A stretch of 58,905 nt of DNA, from NCBI RefSeq assembly GCF_023715645.1, contig NZ_JAMBOP010000030.1, forward strand, positions 1 through 58,905, read 5' to 3'. Positions 1 to 8,597 of the stretch are shown piece after piece (within the stretch, counting starts at the first letter, position 1; every line of letters starts with the position of its first letter). The notes under the pieces are model-generated. The model made no database searches. It saw only the letters and a list, made by a program, of their open reading frames with translations, and was not told where the DNA came from. Source of the DNA: Bacillus cytotoxicus (lineage in GTDB: Bacteria; Bacillota; Bacilli; Bacillales; Bacillaceae_G). A program made the position numbers and the translations under genes.

Positions 1-72
1 TTTTTGACTTTCTTTACCATTTAAATAACGTTTTACAGCTTGTAATTTCTCTTCAATTGTAAATTTAGCCAT
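1..72 (-). CDS. IS3-family transposase OrfA, N-terminal part
   Basis: Only the first 24 codons are present, beginning MAKFTIEEKLQAVKRYLNG, which matches the N-terminal helix-turn-helix segment of IS3/IS150-type OrfA proteins that bind the element ends. A GGAGGTG ribosome site sits at 81-87, well placed for the ATG at 72. The remainder lies left of the window. Identification rests on a short N-terminus, so the subgroup is uncertain. Confidence 0.6.
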   Translation of the reverse strand, partial: MAKFTIEEKLQAVKRYLNGKESQK

Positions 73-109
73 AAGAAAAGCACCTCCAATTGTTAGACTG
101 TGTCTAACA
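1..109 (-). mobile_element. IS3-family element, truncated by the window edge
   Basis: The end of an insertion sequence reading out of the window on the minus strand. A transposase start lies at 72 and the sequence between about 90 and 109 forms an inverted repeat (TTGTTAGAC / GTCTAACAA). IS3-family ends are of the TG...CA type, which places the boundary near 109. The exact end and target duplication cannot be fixed because the other end is outside the window. Confidence 0.6.
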
Positions 110-144
110 ATTGGGGTGCACTTCAAACAAAGGAGTGTTCATTT

Positions 145-699
145 TTGCAAAAAATAAAAATCCCAACGTTAAAAAAAGAATTAAAAGAATATAACCAGGC
201 AGAATTAATAACGCTAATTGTTGATTTATTTAAAATGAATAAAGAAGTGCAACAATATTTATCAAGCAGGTTTTTAGGTGATGAAGTGAACGAAGAGTTA
301 CATAAACAATTACGAAAGAAAATTGAAAATGAATTTTTTCCAGAGCGTAGTTTACCTAAATTGAGAATTGCTGATTTAGAAAAAATGATTTTAAGCTTTC
401 AAAAAACAACAGAAGACCATATTAGAACGATTGATTTAATGTTGTACTTTGTAGAAATGGGTGTAGATTTTACAAGGTCGTATGGATATATTGGTGACAA
501 ATTTTATAATAAAATTTTATCTATGTTTGCAAAATTAGTAAGTTTATGTGAAGAAGATGAGTCTTATTATATGCCGTATGCTGAGAGATTATCGAACCTT
601 TTAAGTAAGAGTATGGAAATCGATTGGGGATTCTCTGAAGAATTAAGTGAGCTATATTATAGTATTCCTTGGTTAGAAGATGAGGATGAAGACGAATAA
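145..699 (+). CDS. DUF6155-like protein
   Basis: 184 residues from a TTG start at 145, preceded by AAAGGAG at 130-136. A longer frame back to 100 would start inside the IS end and is not credible. The N-terminus (QKIKIPTLKKELKEYNQAEL) is a short SAP-like helical segment typical of DUF6155 proteins; the C-terminus is a very acidic run (DEDEDE). It is predicted soluble and helical, and no function is known for the family. The insertion sequence ends about 35 bp upstream of the start, so the native promoter has probably been displaced. Confidence 0.65.
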   Translation: MQKIKIPTLKKELKEYNQAELITLIVDLFKMNKEVQQYLSSRFLGDEVNEELHKQLRKKIENEFFPERSLPKLRIADLEKMILSFQKTTEDHIRTIDLMLYFVEMGVDFTRSYGYIGDKFYNKILSMFAKLVSLCEEDESYYMPYAERLSNLLSKSMEIDWGFSEELSELYYSIPWLEDEDEDE

Positions 700-751
700 C
701 GTAAAAATTATATATATCCAAGTGAAAAACGACATAAAAAACCTAAGGGAT

Positions 752-852
752 GACAAGAGCCTTTGAACATCCACATACCAAGTTTTAAAAACAGAGGGAG
801 TAAGCAAGTGCAGGTCATGTTATATTCTACATAGCTGCGACTTATATGTCGA
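752..852 (+). repeat. Dispersed intergenic repeat, copy A
   Basis: About 100 bp sharing an order of blocks with copies at 12146-12268 and 15559-15673: a GCCTTT block, a GTTTAAA-like block, an AGYRAG block, then CATAG..GCGACTTATATGTCG. The final GCGAC/GTCG forms a small hairpin. It resembles the short bcr-type repeats known from B. cereus group genomes; the exact family is not assigned. Confidence 0.5.
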
Positions 853-890
853 TTACTGTCTAATTAAAATACATTGATAGAGGAAAAACA

Positions 891-1922
891 ATGCGAAATC
901 ACTTACAAAAAGCAATCAATCATTTAACTGAAGGAGAAGCAAGACAGCTACTGTTCAAGACACTTACACAACTTCATTCATTAGAGACACATTTTAATAA
1001 AGAAACATTAACTTCACTTACAAATACACCGAAAGAACTGATCAACCAGTACATACAAAAAACTGATATCACGAAAAGTAAACATGTTCATATCATTTTT
1101 GGGCAGTCTGCAGCAGGATCATTAAAATACGCTTTAAAAAAAGCAAATATTCAAGATGAACATGTTTTGGTAGTGTCTGATAACTTTTCTGTTGGACCTC
1201 TTTTTCATTTAGATGAAGAAGCAGGACAAGTTGCTCGCAAACAATGGCTTCAGGAAAAACTACCGATAGAAGGTTATAGCTACGAGGAATATTTTTCAGA
1301 AATAAACGCAGTTTTAGAAAAATTACAAGCAATCCCGTCTCGCGTTCCAATTACAATTTGGACAGGAAATAATCCGGACGAACATGTAGGACTTACTTTT
1401 GTTTTATACTTATTAAAAGATACGTCTTATAATATACATGTAATAAATACAGCTGACGGCTTCGATAAGTTGTTCCGCAAACCAAACCTAGATTATACTG
1501 TGCGCTATACTGGAGAAATTGTTCCTGAAAAGTTACTAGCAATACGCGGGGCATACAAAGAGACAGCTCCTCTAACAACAGAAGAGCGACAAGCACTCGA
1601 AAATGAATGGCTAACATTTCGTGAAGATCACACCGTTTTACGTATTTGGGAGGATAATCGTGTTGTATCTGTTTCGGAAGATTATATCGATAATTTCATT
1701 ATACAATGTGCTAGAAGTTTAGAAACGGATGGATATACAGATCAATTCTATAAATCTGCTCGATTGGTCGGAGAAGTTTTAGGACATTATGAACAACGTG
1801 TTGGAGATTCTTTTATCGAATATCGTTTGAAAACATTGATACAAGAAGGTGTTTTTCAAATGAAAGGATCTTTGCAGTCTATGAGATTTTATAGTGTACG
1901 CTTAGTACAGCCAGAAAAATGA
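891..1922 (+). CDS. DUF1835 domain-containing protein
   Basis: 343 residues, ATG start. Residues about 66-190 (HVHIIFGQSAAGSLKYAL then VLVVSDNFSVGPL) match the DUF1835 N-terminal domain, and the rest corresponds to the DUF3658 partner domain usual in this family. It is soluble, with no membrane segment. DUF1835 proteins are common in Bacillaceae and their biochemical role is not established. It stands alone between a dispersed repeat and its own terminator. Confidence 0.8.
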   Translation: MRNHLQKAINHLTEGEARQLLFKTLTQLHSLETHFNKETLTSLTNTPKELINQYIQKTDITKSKHVHIIFGQSAAGSLKYALKKANIQDEHVLVVSDNFSVGPLFHLDEEAGQVARKQWLQEKLPIEGYSYEEYFSEINAVLEKLQAIPSRVPITIWTGNNPDEHVGLTFVLYLLKDTSYNIHVINTADGFDKLFRKPNLDYTVRYTGEIVPEKLLAIRGAYKETAPLTTEERQALENEWLTFREDHTVLRIWEDNRVVSVSEDYIDNFIIQCARSLETDGYTDQFYKSARLVGEVLGHYEQRVGDSFIEYRLKTLIQEGVFQMKGSLQSMRFYSVRLVQPEK

Positions 1923-1971
1923 AAGAGAACAAAAGGAGATGTATAAAGCAATATCTTCTTTTGTTCTTTTT
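1922..1971 (+). terminator. Rho-independent terminator after the DUF1835 gene
   Basis: Stem of AGAACAAAAGGAGAT pairing with ATCTTCTTTTGTTCT, followed by T-rich sequence; starts at the stop codon. Confidence 0.8.
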
Positions 1972-1984
1972 ATATAAAGTTGTA

Positions 1985-2060
1985 ACTTTCTAAACTTCCA
2001 TAAAAATAAATAGGTTATAATGAGTAAACTTACGATTACCAAATATTTCTGAAGGTGAAG
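1985..2060 (+). promoter_or_regulatory. Promoter and leader shared with the P450 gene, copy 1
   Basis: Contains a perfect TATAAT at 2016-2021 preceded by CTAAACTTCCATAAAA, and further downstream the block ATATTTCTGAAG at 2043-2054. The same order (CTCAACTTTTATAAAA, TATAAT, ATATTTCTGAAG) recurs at 3130-3200 upstream of the cytochrome P450, so the two leaders appear homologous. Confidence 0.55.
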
Positions 2061-2136
2061 TTTGAATAAAAGCTTTCTAATATAATTAAATCGTAGTTAA
2101 ATCAAACAATTGATACACACTTTGAGGAGAGTAACA

Positions 2137-2909
2137 ATGGTATATATACGACAGTTATTTTATTTTGGCTATCAACAAGCTCTTTCCTGCATTTTTCCTG
2201 TGCTCATCTTTTTGACACTTGCTCTTTCGAAGGTGATTCATATTCCTGGTCTTTACCGTTATGATTTCATCTTATTCGTTTGTCTGCTCATTCAATACGG
2301 CATGTATAAAAGCGGGCTCGAAACAAAAGATGAGCTTAAAGTGATTACTGTTTTCCACCTTATTGGGTTAGCATTAGAAATCTATAAAGTACACTATGGT
2401 TCTTGGGCTTATCCGGAACAGGCGTGGACAAAAGTGATGGGCGTACCGCTTTATAGCGGTTTCATGTATGCGAGTGTAGCAAGTTATATATGTCAAGCAT
2501 GGCGCAGGTTTGACCTGCAAGTAGAAGGATGGCCAAATGCAATATGGACAATTCCACTTGGAGCAATGATTTATTTTAATTTTTTCACTCATCACTTTAT
2601 ATATGATTTCCGCTGGATTCTAACGGTTTTATTATTTGTAGTGTTTTTTCGTACTTATGTACATTTTTCTTTACAAAAGGTCACATATAAAATGCCGCTT
2701 GTTCTTTCATTTTTTTAATCGGCTTTTTCATTTGGATTGCAGAAAATATCGCAACTTTCTTCGGAGCGTGGCAATATCCAAATCAACATGGAACGTGGAA
2801 GCTCGTTCATATTGGGAAAATTAGTTCATGGTTTTTACTCGTTGTCATTAGCATTATGATTGTAGCTCAATTAAAACAAATTAAAATGAAAAAAAGCAGT
2901 AGTTCTTAA
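2137..2909 (+). pseudogene. DUF817 family membrane protein, frameshifted
   Basis: Start ATG at 2137 behind GAGGAG (an upstream TTG in frame at 2110 lacks a ribosome site). The frame runs 194 codons and stops at 2718, but the DUF817 sequence continues in another frame to the TAA at 2907-2909 (IGFFIWIAENIATFFGAW, then FLLVVISIMIVAQLKQ). The break is in a run of seven T near 2709-2715; eight T would restore the frame. The family is an integral membrane protein of about 260-270 residues of unknown function. Either a true pseudogene or a homopolymer sequencing error. Confidence 0.75.
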
Positions 2910-2949
2910 AATAATTGTTTTCATCTCACAGTAAAGAGGGTGACCCGTC

Positions 2950-3033
2950 TTGAAGAAAAGAGGGAGAATAACCTTTTTTGTATGTATTGTAATTGTTATT
3001 TTTGGAATAGGGAAGACGTACCTAAAAAAATAA
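2950..3033 (+). CDS. Small single-span membrane peptide (27 aa)
   Basis: TTG start at 2950 behind AGAGGGTGA. The product has a basic N-terminus (KKRGR), one hydrophobic stretch (ITFFVCIVIVIFGIG) and a lysine-rich end. No family recognised; support is the ribosome site, the clean topology and a terminator directly downstream. Confidence 0.4.
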   Translation: MKKRGRITFFVCIVIVIFGIGKTYLKK

Positions 3034-3066
3034 AATTAGAGTAGCAAGTTCTATAAAATACTATGT

Positions 3067-3096
3067 AAGAGATGTCATCCAAACATCTCTTTTTTG
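3067..3096 (+). terminator. Rho-independent terminator
   Basis: AGAGATGT pairs with ACATCTCT, followed by six T. Confidence 0.8.
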
Positions 3097-3124
3097 TTTC
3101 AATATAAAAGATAATATTCAGTTA

Positions 3125-3212
3125 TAATTTTCTCAACTTTTATAAAATTCAATACGTTATAATGGTCATTAGGTGCTGTGGTCACCCAATATTTCTGAAG
3201 ATGGGGGTTAGA
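3125..3212 (+). promoter_or_regulatory. P450 promoter and leader, copy 2
   Basis: TATAAT at 3158-3163, with CTCAACTTTTATAAAA upstream and CCAATATTTCTGAAG at 3186-3200. Homologous to the DUF817 leader at 1985-2060. The -10 box overlaps the first ATG of the longest open frame (3162), which rules that codon out as a start. Confidence 0.55.
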
Positions 3213-3215
3213 TGT

Positions 3216-4439
3216 ATGTCTTCAAATAATAAAATGAATCGTAATACATTGCCTGAGATCCAATTAACTTCACCTGCCTTTAAACATGAAGCCTATGACA
3301 TTTATAAAGAGTTACGTGCATCACATCCTGTTTATCAGGTATATCCTAATGCTTGGCTTATTACAAGATATGAAGATGCAGCTAGTTTATTAAAAGATGA
3401 ACGTTTACTGAAAAATGCTGAAAATGTATTTAGTAAAGAAGAATGGGCAACTACTTTTACACTAAAAAATGGAGAGTTTTTGAGAAAACATATGCTGAAC
3501 TCTGATCCACCTGACCATAGTCGCCTACGATTCCTTGTTCAAAAGGCCTTTACTCCGCAGATGATAATACAGCTGAAAGATAACATACAATCTGTTGCTG
3601 ATACTTTATTAGAAAAAGTAGAACATCAGCACACGATAAACCTCGTAAACGATTATGCTTTCCCATTACCGATTATTGTGATTAGCGAGATGCTTGGTAT
3701 TCCTCAAGAAGATCGAGATAAATTTAGAGTATGGTCACATGCCGTTATTGATTCTCCAGAAACACCTGAAGCTATGCAAGAAGTGGATGAAAAATTAGGT
3801 GAATTCGTTGACTATTTACGATATTTAGTTGAGAAAAAACGAGAAAACCCATCAGGCAATTTAGTAAGTGCATTAATACAAGCAGAAAGTGAAGGAACAA
3901 GATTAAGTGCCCATGAATTGCATTCAATGATTATGCTACTTATCGTTGCAGGACACGAAACAACTGTCAATTTAATCACAAATATGACATTAGCATTACT
4001 TGAGCATCCTGATCAGTTGCAGCTTCTACGGAAAAATCCAGATTTAATTGATTCAGCAATTGAAGAGTCGCTGCGATTTTACAGTCCAGTTGAAATAACG
4101 ACTATGCGCTGGGCATCGGAATCATTTATATTACATGGTCAAAATGTTCAGCCGCAAGATGAGGTGATTATTTCTTTAGCCTCTGCTAACCGTGACGAAA
4201 AGGTATTTCCAAATGCTGATCGATTTGATATTACAAGAAAAAATAACCGTCATATTGCTTTTGGTCATGGCATTCATTTCTGTCTTGGTGCACCGCTTGC
4301 TCGTTTAGAAGCGAAAATTGCAATTCCTACTTTATTACATCGGATGCCTGATCTTAAATTCAAAGGAAAAAGAGAAGAATTAAAATGGAGTGGTAGTTAT
4401 TTAATGCGATCTTTAGAAGAATTACCATTATCTTTCTAG
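3216..4439 (+). CDS. Cytochrome P450 (soluble bacterial type)
   Basis: 407 residues from ATG 3216, chosen because 3162 lies in the -10 box and the AUG at 3201 lacks a good site; GGGGGTT precedes 3216. It has the oxygen-binding I-helix motif AGHETT (about residue 245), the K-helix ExxR (EESLRF) and the heme loop FGHGIHFCLGAPLARLE with the axial Cys near residue 355. Length and motifs fit cytoplasmic class I P450s of the CYP107-like Bacillus group, which hydroxylate fatty acids, steroids or secondary metabolites with electrons from ferredoxin or flavodoxin. No redox partner or biosynthetic genes adjoin, so the substrate cannot be inferred. Confidence 0.9.
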   Translation: MSSNNKMNRNTLPEIQLTSPAFKHEAYDIYKELRASHPVYQVYPNAWLITRYEDAASLLKDERLLKNAENVFSKEEWATTFTLKNGEFLRKHMLNSDPPDHSRLRFLVQKAFTPQMIIQLKDNIQSVADTLLEKVEHQHTINLVNDYAFPLPIIVISEMLGIPQEDRDKFRVWSHAVIDSPETPEAMQEVDEKLGEFVDYLRYLVEKKRENPSGNLVSALIQAESEGTRLSAHELHSMIMLLIVAGHETTVNLITNMTLALLEHPDQLQLLRKNPDLIDSAIEESLRFYSPVEITTMRWASESFILHGQNVQPQDEVIISLASANRDEKVFPNADRFDITRKNNRHIAFGHGIHFCLGAPLARLEAKIAIPTLLHRMPDLKFKGKREELKWSGSYLMRSLEELPLSF

Positions 4440-4509
4440 TTGAATGAATAGGAAAAAGTATGAGGCCTCTCATTGCTGTTTATAATAAGCAAAAAGGAGG
4501 TGTCATACT

Positions 4510-4665
4510 ATGGCTCAAGATGTATTATGTGAAGTAAACAATTGTAAGTATTGGGGAAATGGAAATAAGTGCAATGCTGAAGCTATTTATGTAGTTAGTC
4601 ATACAGGAAATCAAGCATCTGATAGTAAAGAAACAGATTGCAAAACATTTATACCAGAAGTTTAA
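4510..4665 (+). CDS. DUF1540 domain small protein
   Basis: 51 residues behind a strong AAAGGAGGTG. The Cys pattern (VLCEVNNCKYW, then NKCNAEAIYV, then DCKTF) is the DUF1540 signature, a compact Cys-rich, probably metal-binding module of unknown role found singly or doubled in Firmicutes. Here there is one copy. It is monocistronic with its own terminator. Confidence 0.85.
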   Translation: MAQDVLCEVNNCKYWGNGNKCNAEAIYVVSHTGNQASDSKETDCKTFIPEV

Positions 4666-4670
4666 GTCTC

Positions 4671-4701
4671 AAAGGGTAACCACAATCTAGGTTACCCTTT
4701 T
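4671..4701 (+). terminator. Terminator after the DUF1540 gene
   Basis: AAAGGGTAACC pairs with GGTTACCCTTT, followed by T-rich sequence. Confidence 0.85.
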
Positions 4702-4877
4702 CTCATAAATATTATTGATAATAACAATCATTTTCATGCATTTTTATATGTAAAGAATATATATTTTGCGTAATCAATGTTTCCTCTTGACCTGAAATGC
4801 GTTTCATACATTATAACTATTATGTTGCAAATGAGAACGATATCATTTATCACAAAGAAACGAAAGTAGGGAATAGA

Positions 4878-5732
4878 ATGAAACTTATTGCAATTGATTT
4901 AGACGGAACTCTTCTTACATCAAAGAAAGAAATTAGTGAAGAAAATATTGCTGCAATTAAGGAATGTCAAAAAAAGGGGCATGTCGTATCGATTTGTACG
5001 GGGCGTTCTATGACAGATGTTCAAAAATTATTACAAGAAACAAACTTACAATGTCCAGTTATTGCAGAGAACGGTGCGATTTTGTATTTAGATAATAAAA
5101 TATTACAGCGGAACCCAATCGCAAATGAACATGCAGAAGAAATCATTGATTATTTAGAAGAAAAAAACATATTTTATCAATTGTATACAGATCAAGGGGT
5201 CTATATCCCAAAATACGGAGAAAAAAGCATTCAATTTGAGATGGATGGCATATTAAATTCTGATATAGATGCTGATGAAGAACAATTAAAACAAATAGCA
5301 GCTTTATATTTGCAGCATACTGATACGAAATCAATTGAAAGCTGCAAACCACTATTTTTAGAGCCAATTCATATTCATAAAATTCTCCCATTTTCGTATC
5401 AAAGGGAAAAATTAAAGTTATTAAAGGAGAATTTTATAGACAACGAGGAGCTGTCGATTACGGCATCTTATTGGCATAATCTTGAAATAAATCATACCCA
5501 TGCCCAAAAAGGGAATGGATTATATACACTAGCAAATCATTTAGGAATATTAAAAGAGCATACCGTCGCAATCGGTGATGGCTTAAATGATATGTCAATG
5601 ATGGAAAAAGCAAACATGTCAATTGCCATGGGAAATGCAGTAGAAGAGATTCAAGCCATTTGTCGCTGCAAAACACTTTCAAATGATAATCATGGTGTAG
5701 CTCACGCTCTCCGCCTTTATGTTATTGGATGA
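4878..5732 (+). CDS. Cof-type HAD-IIB sugar/phosphometabolite phosphatase
   Basis: 284 residues from ATG 4878, which opens directly with the HAD motif I (MKLIAIDLDGTLL); a longer frame to 4797 adds 27 unconserved residues. Motif II is the SICTGRS segment and motif IV is GDGLNDMSMM near the C-terminus, with a type IIB cap between. Family members are cytoplasmic Mg-dependent phosphatases acting on sugar phosphates or flavin/pyridoxal intermediates. The ribosome site is weak (GTAGGGAATAG). Monocistronic; substrate unknown. Confidence 0.85.
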   Translation: MKLIAIDLDGTLLTSKKEISEENIAAIKECQKKGHVVSICTGRSMTDVQKLLQETNLQCPVIAENGAILYLDNKILQRNPIANEHAEEIIDYLEEKNIFYQLYTDQGVYIPKYGEKSIQFEMDGILNSDIDADEEQLKQIAALYLQHTDTKSIESCKPLFLEPIHIHKILPFSYQREKLKLLKENFIDNEELSITASYWHNLEINHTHAQKGNGLYTLANHLGILKEHTVAIGDGLNDMSMMEKANMSIAMGNAVEEIQAICRCKTLSNDNHGVAHALRLYVIG

Positions 5733-5808
5733 AATAATTCTATTTTTAAGATGAATGAAAAAGTAAAAAAATAATCTTATAAACCCCTTAAACTTCATAC
5801 TAGATCAA

Positions 5809-5855
5809 CAAGCAAAAAAGAACAAATTATGTCGAAATTTGTTCTTTTTTGCTTG
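5809..5855. terminator. Bidirectional terminator
   Basis: Near-perfect 20-bp stem: CAAGCAAAAAAGAACAAAT pairs with its complement, with a loop of about six bases and T tracts on both strands. Confidence 0.85.
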
Positions 5856-6035
5856 TTTTTGGCTTTTTTTCTCTTTATCATGTTGAAAAACAAAAAAAAT
5901 ATTGGATAACTCTATTTTTCTATATACCTTGATACATTTAATTCGTATAATAGGAAAGTTGAGTAAATTTACAAATTAAACACAATTGAAAAATTAATAT
6001 ATACATGTGAATTACAGATATAGGAGTTGGCGGAT

Positions 6036-7772
6036 ATGTATCGGCTTACAGAACTTATTGATATTCAAGAAATACAAACAATGGCAGAACAATTTTATTT
6101 TTTAACACATATTTCACATCAGCTTCTTGATTGCGATCAAGAGACAATATTTCATTACGGCACACAATCCAATGATACACATTTACATACAAAAATTCAT
6201 ATCCCAATTATAATCAATGAACACGCAATTGGTGATTTTATCATTTTTTCTCCAAAAGATCATAGTGATTCTTGTACAATATATTTCAATTCTCTTGTAG
6301 CACTTATGACCAATATAGGAATGAATAAATTGCAACAACTTCAAAAGAAGCGATCAATATCTACCGAAAATTTACATACTATTTTACAAAACATGCCTGT
6401 GATGGTTGATGCATTTGCTGAAGAAGGTACGTTTTCGATATGGAATCGAGAATGTGAACTCGTAACAGGGTATAGTGCAGCTGAAATTATTAATAATCCT
6501 CATGCATTAGAACTGCTTTATCCTGATGAAGGATATCGAAATCAAGCACTAAATGAATTTTCCGTTCGTGGTAAAAACTTTCGTGATTGGGAAATGACGC
6601 TCACTTGTAAAAATGGTGATAAAAAAACGATTATGTGGTCAAACCTATCAGAAGAATTCCCTGTCCATGGATATAGCCACTGGGCAATTGGCGTGGACAT
6701 TACACATCGAAAAAAGATTGAAGAAGAGCTTATCCAAAAATCCTCAGAGTTAGAACTAATCTTTAAAGCACTTCCAGATCTATGCTTTTTAATAAATCTG
6801 GATGGAATAATTTTTGATTATAATGCTGGTAATTCAGAGAAATTTTACATGCCTGTTGAACAGTTTATGGGCAAAAGGTTTCAAGATGTTTTACCTTCTG
6901 ATGCTGCCGAGCAGTTACATGAAGCAATTCTAAAAGTACAAGAAAACAATTCTATAGAAGTTGTAGACTACTCCTTACCGATACATGATAGTGTGTATTA
7001 TTTTGAAGCACGATGTTTACCGCTTTTAACAGATAAAATTATGATTCTTGTTCGTGATATTACAGAACAAAAAAAGACAGCTGAACTATTGAATAAATCA
7101 GATACATTAGCCGCAGTTAGTCAACTTGCTGCAGGAGTTGCACATGAAGTGCGAAACCCTTTAACTGTTATTAAAGGATTTATACAATTATTACAAACTC
7201 AAATAACATGTGATACACAGTATTTTCAACTTATGCTTTCTGAAATTGAACGCATTGAATCTATCATTCATGAATTTTTATCAATTGCTAAACCTGAGAT
7301 TATTCCTTTTGAAAAGAAGAATATTTTCCTTATATTAGAAAATGTTGTGTCGTTAATTAATACAAAAGCCATTATGACAAATATTTATATCATATTCCAA
7401 ACAGATCCTGACGCCCTGTATATTGATTGTTGTGAAAATCAATTAAAGCAAGTTTTTATCAACATATTACAAAATTCTATTGAAGCAATGCCAAATGGAG
7501 GAGAAATCGTAATTACTATTAAGAAAGTGAATGACAATGAGGTAGTCATTTGTATTTCAGATGAGGGAATTGGTATTCCAGAAGAAAGGATTGTGAAACT
7601 CGGAGAACCTTTTTACAGCACAAAAGAAAAAGGAACAGGTATTGGCTTAATGATTAGTTATAAAATTATTGAAAGTCATCAAGGTAGAATCCATATAACA
7701 AGTAAAGTTGGAGTAGGGACTTCGGTGAAAATTTGTTTACCAATTTCTCAACCTTATATAAATGTAAGTTGA
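6036..7772 (+). CDS. PAS-domain sporulation-type histidine kinase
   Basis: 578 residues; ATG 6036 is 9 nt after AGGAG, preferred to the in-frame TTG at 6027. No membrane segment is seen, so it is cytoplasmic like KinA/KinE. Two PAS domains span about residues 115-230 and 240-350 (the first ends in GVDITHRKK, the second in VRDITEQKK). The dimerisation box follows (GVAHEVRNPLTVIKGF, phospho-His near 370), then the ATPase domain with N box NILQNSIEAM, G1 box DEGIGIP and G2 box GTGIGL. Orphan kinase: no response regulator adjoins, as for kinases feeding the Spo0F/Spo0A phosphorelay. That role is inferred from architecture. Confidence 0.85.
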   Translation: MYRLTELIDIQEIQTMAEQFYFLTHISHQLLDCDQETIFHYGTQSNDTHLHTKIHIPIIINEHAIGDFIIFSPKDHSDSCTIYFNSLVALMTNIGMNKLQQLQKKRSISTENLHTILQNMPVMVDAFAEEGTFSIWNRECELVTGYSAAEIINNPHALELLYPDEGYRNQALNEFSVRGKNFRDWEMTLTCKNGDKKTIMWSNLSEEFPVHGYSHWAIGVDITHRKKIEEELIQKSSELELIFKALPDLCFLINLDGIIFDYNAGNSEKFYMPVEQFMGKRFQDVLPSDAAEQLHEAILKVQENNSIEVVDYSLPIHDSVYYFEARCLPLLTDKIMILVRDITEQKKTAELLNKSDTLAAVSQLAAGVAHEVRNPLTVIKGFIQLLQTQITCDTQYFQLMLSEIERIESIIHEFLSIAKPEIIPFEKKNIFLILENVVSLINTKAIMTNIYIIFQTDPDALYIDCCENQLKQVFINILQNSIEAMPNGGEIVITIKKVNDNEVVICISDEGIGIPEERIVKLGEPFYSTKEKGTGIGLMISYKIIESHQGRIHITSKVGVGTSVKICLPISQPYINVS

Positions 7773-7802
7773 AAAATCGATATAAAAACTCTTTTCTATT
7801 TA

Positions 7803-7858
7803 GGAGAGGACGAGAGCATCTGGCTGTGTGGTGAAGCGGTCAAATGCTCTTTTTTTAT
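7803..7858 (+). terminator. Terminator derived from a dispersed-repeat remnant
   Basis: AGAGCAT pairs with ATGCTCT followed by seven T. The stem and loop (ATCTGGCTGTG...AGCGGTCAAATGC) resemble the first third of repeat copy B at 12146, suggesting a decayed repeat now ends the kinase transcript. Confidence 0.65.
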
Positions 7859-8055
7859 GCAATTGTAAAACAAACAGAAAAACGAGTACAAGTGATGTAA
7901 ATGTTTATTTATAATCAAACACCCTTTCTTCTTAAGAAGCGATTATACATTTTCTCATCTAATTTTAATCTTCCTTTCATTTCCTTTTCCATTTTTATGG
8001 TTACAATATAAACGAACAATTACATTACATAATTACAAAGAGTGGGGGGATTTAA

Positions 8056-8586
8056 ATGTCAAAAAGTCTACTAAATCAAATGTTTCACGTATTCATAAAA
8101 ATGATAGCGGCTTGTATTATTGCATTTAGTGTTACAATATTAGTGTTAGACTTTATGGTAGGTAATCAATTGGTGTTAAAAGGTCTGAATAAAAATCTTG
8201 GATCCCTTGCAGAATACGGAGCAATAGCAGCAGGTTCCTTATGGTTAATTCGTAATATTTGGTTGTATTTGCATAAGAATAAAATAACGGTTTCTAAATC
8301 CATAAAAGAACTTTATTTGTTATTAAAGCAATATCATACGTTAATCGGGTATACAGTTTTTGCGGTCGCGACTAGTCATGGGATTTATTTTTTAATAGTA
8401 GGTAGCCGTCATATGGTTCGAATTTATAGTGGGATATTCGCTTTAATAGGATTAGTTCTTGTTGCGATAGCTGGTCTACTATTACACAAACTGAAAGATA
8501 AGAAAAAATATATAACGTATCGTAAAGCACATCAAATTGTGGCTATTATATTTGGAATCGGATTACTCATTCACCTTTCTGTATAG
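8056..8586 (+). CDS. Four-helix membrane protein, possible heme-binding
   Basis: 176 residues behind AGTGGGGGG. Four to five hydrophobic segments are separated by short loops. Histidines lie inside or beside helices (QYHTLIGY, ATSHGIYFL, RKAHQIVAI, LLIHLSV), the pattern of cytochrome b561 or ferric-reductase-like membrane domains; heme binding is inferred from this alone. It heads an operon with a response regulator and histidine kinase (12 bp from its stop to the next start), so it may be a signal input, a target, or both. Confidence 0.6.
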   Translation: MSKSLLNQMFHVFIKMIAACIIAFSVTILVLDFMVGNQLVLKGLNKNLGSLAEYGAIAAGSLWLIRNIWLYLHKNKITVSKSIKELYLLLKQYHTLIGYTVFAVATSHGIYFLIVGSRHMVRIYSGIFALIGLVLVAIAGLLLHKLKDKKKYITYRKAHQIVAIIFGIGLLIHLSV

Positions 8587-8597
8587 GAGTGATAATA

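Noticed and set aside
3162-3215. Extended N-terminus for the P450
   Set aside because: The first ATG overlaps the TATAAT box shared with the DUF817 promoter, so it would not be transcribed; the extra residues are not P450-like.
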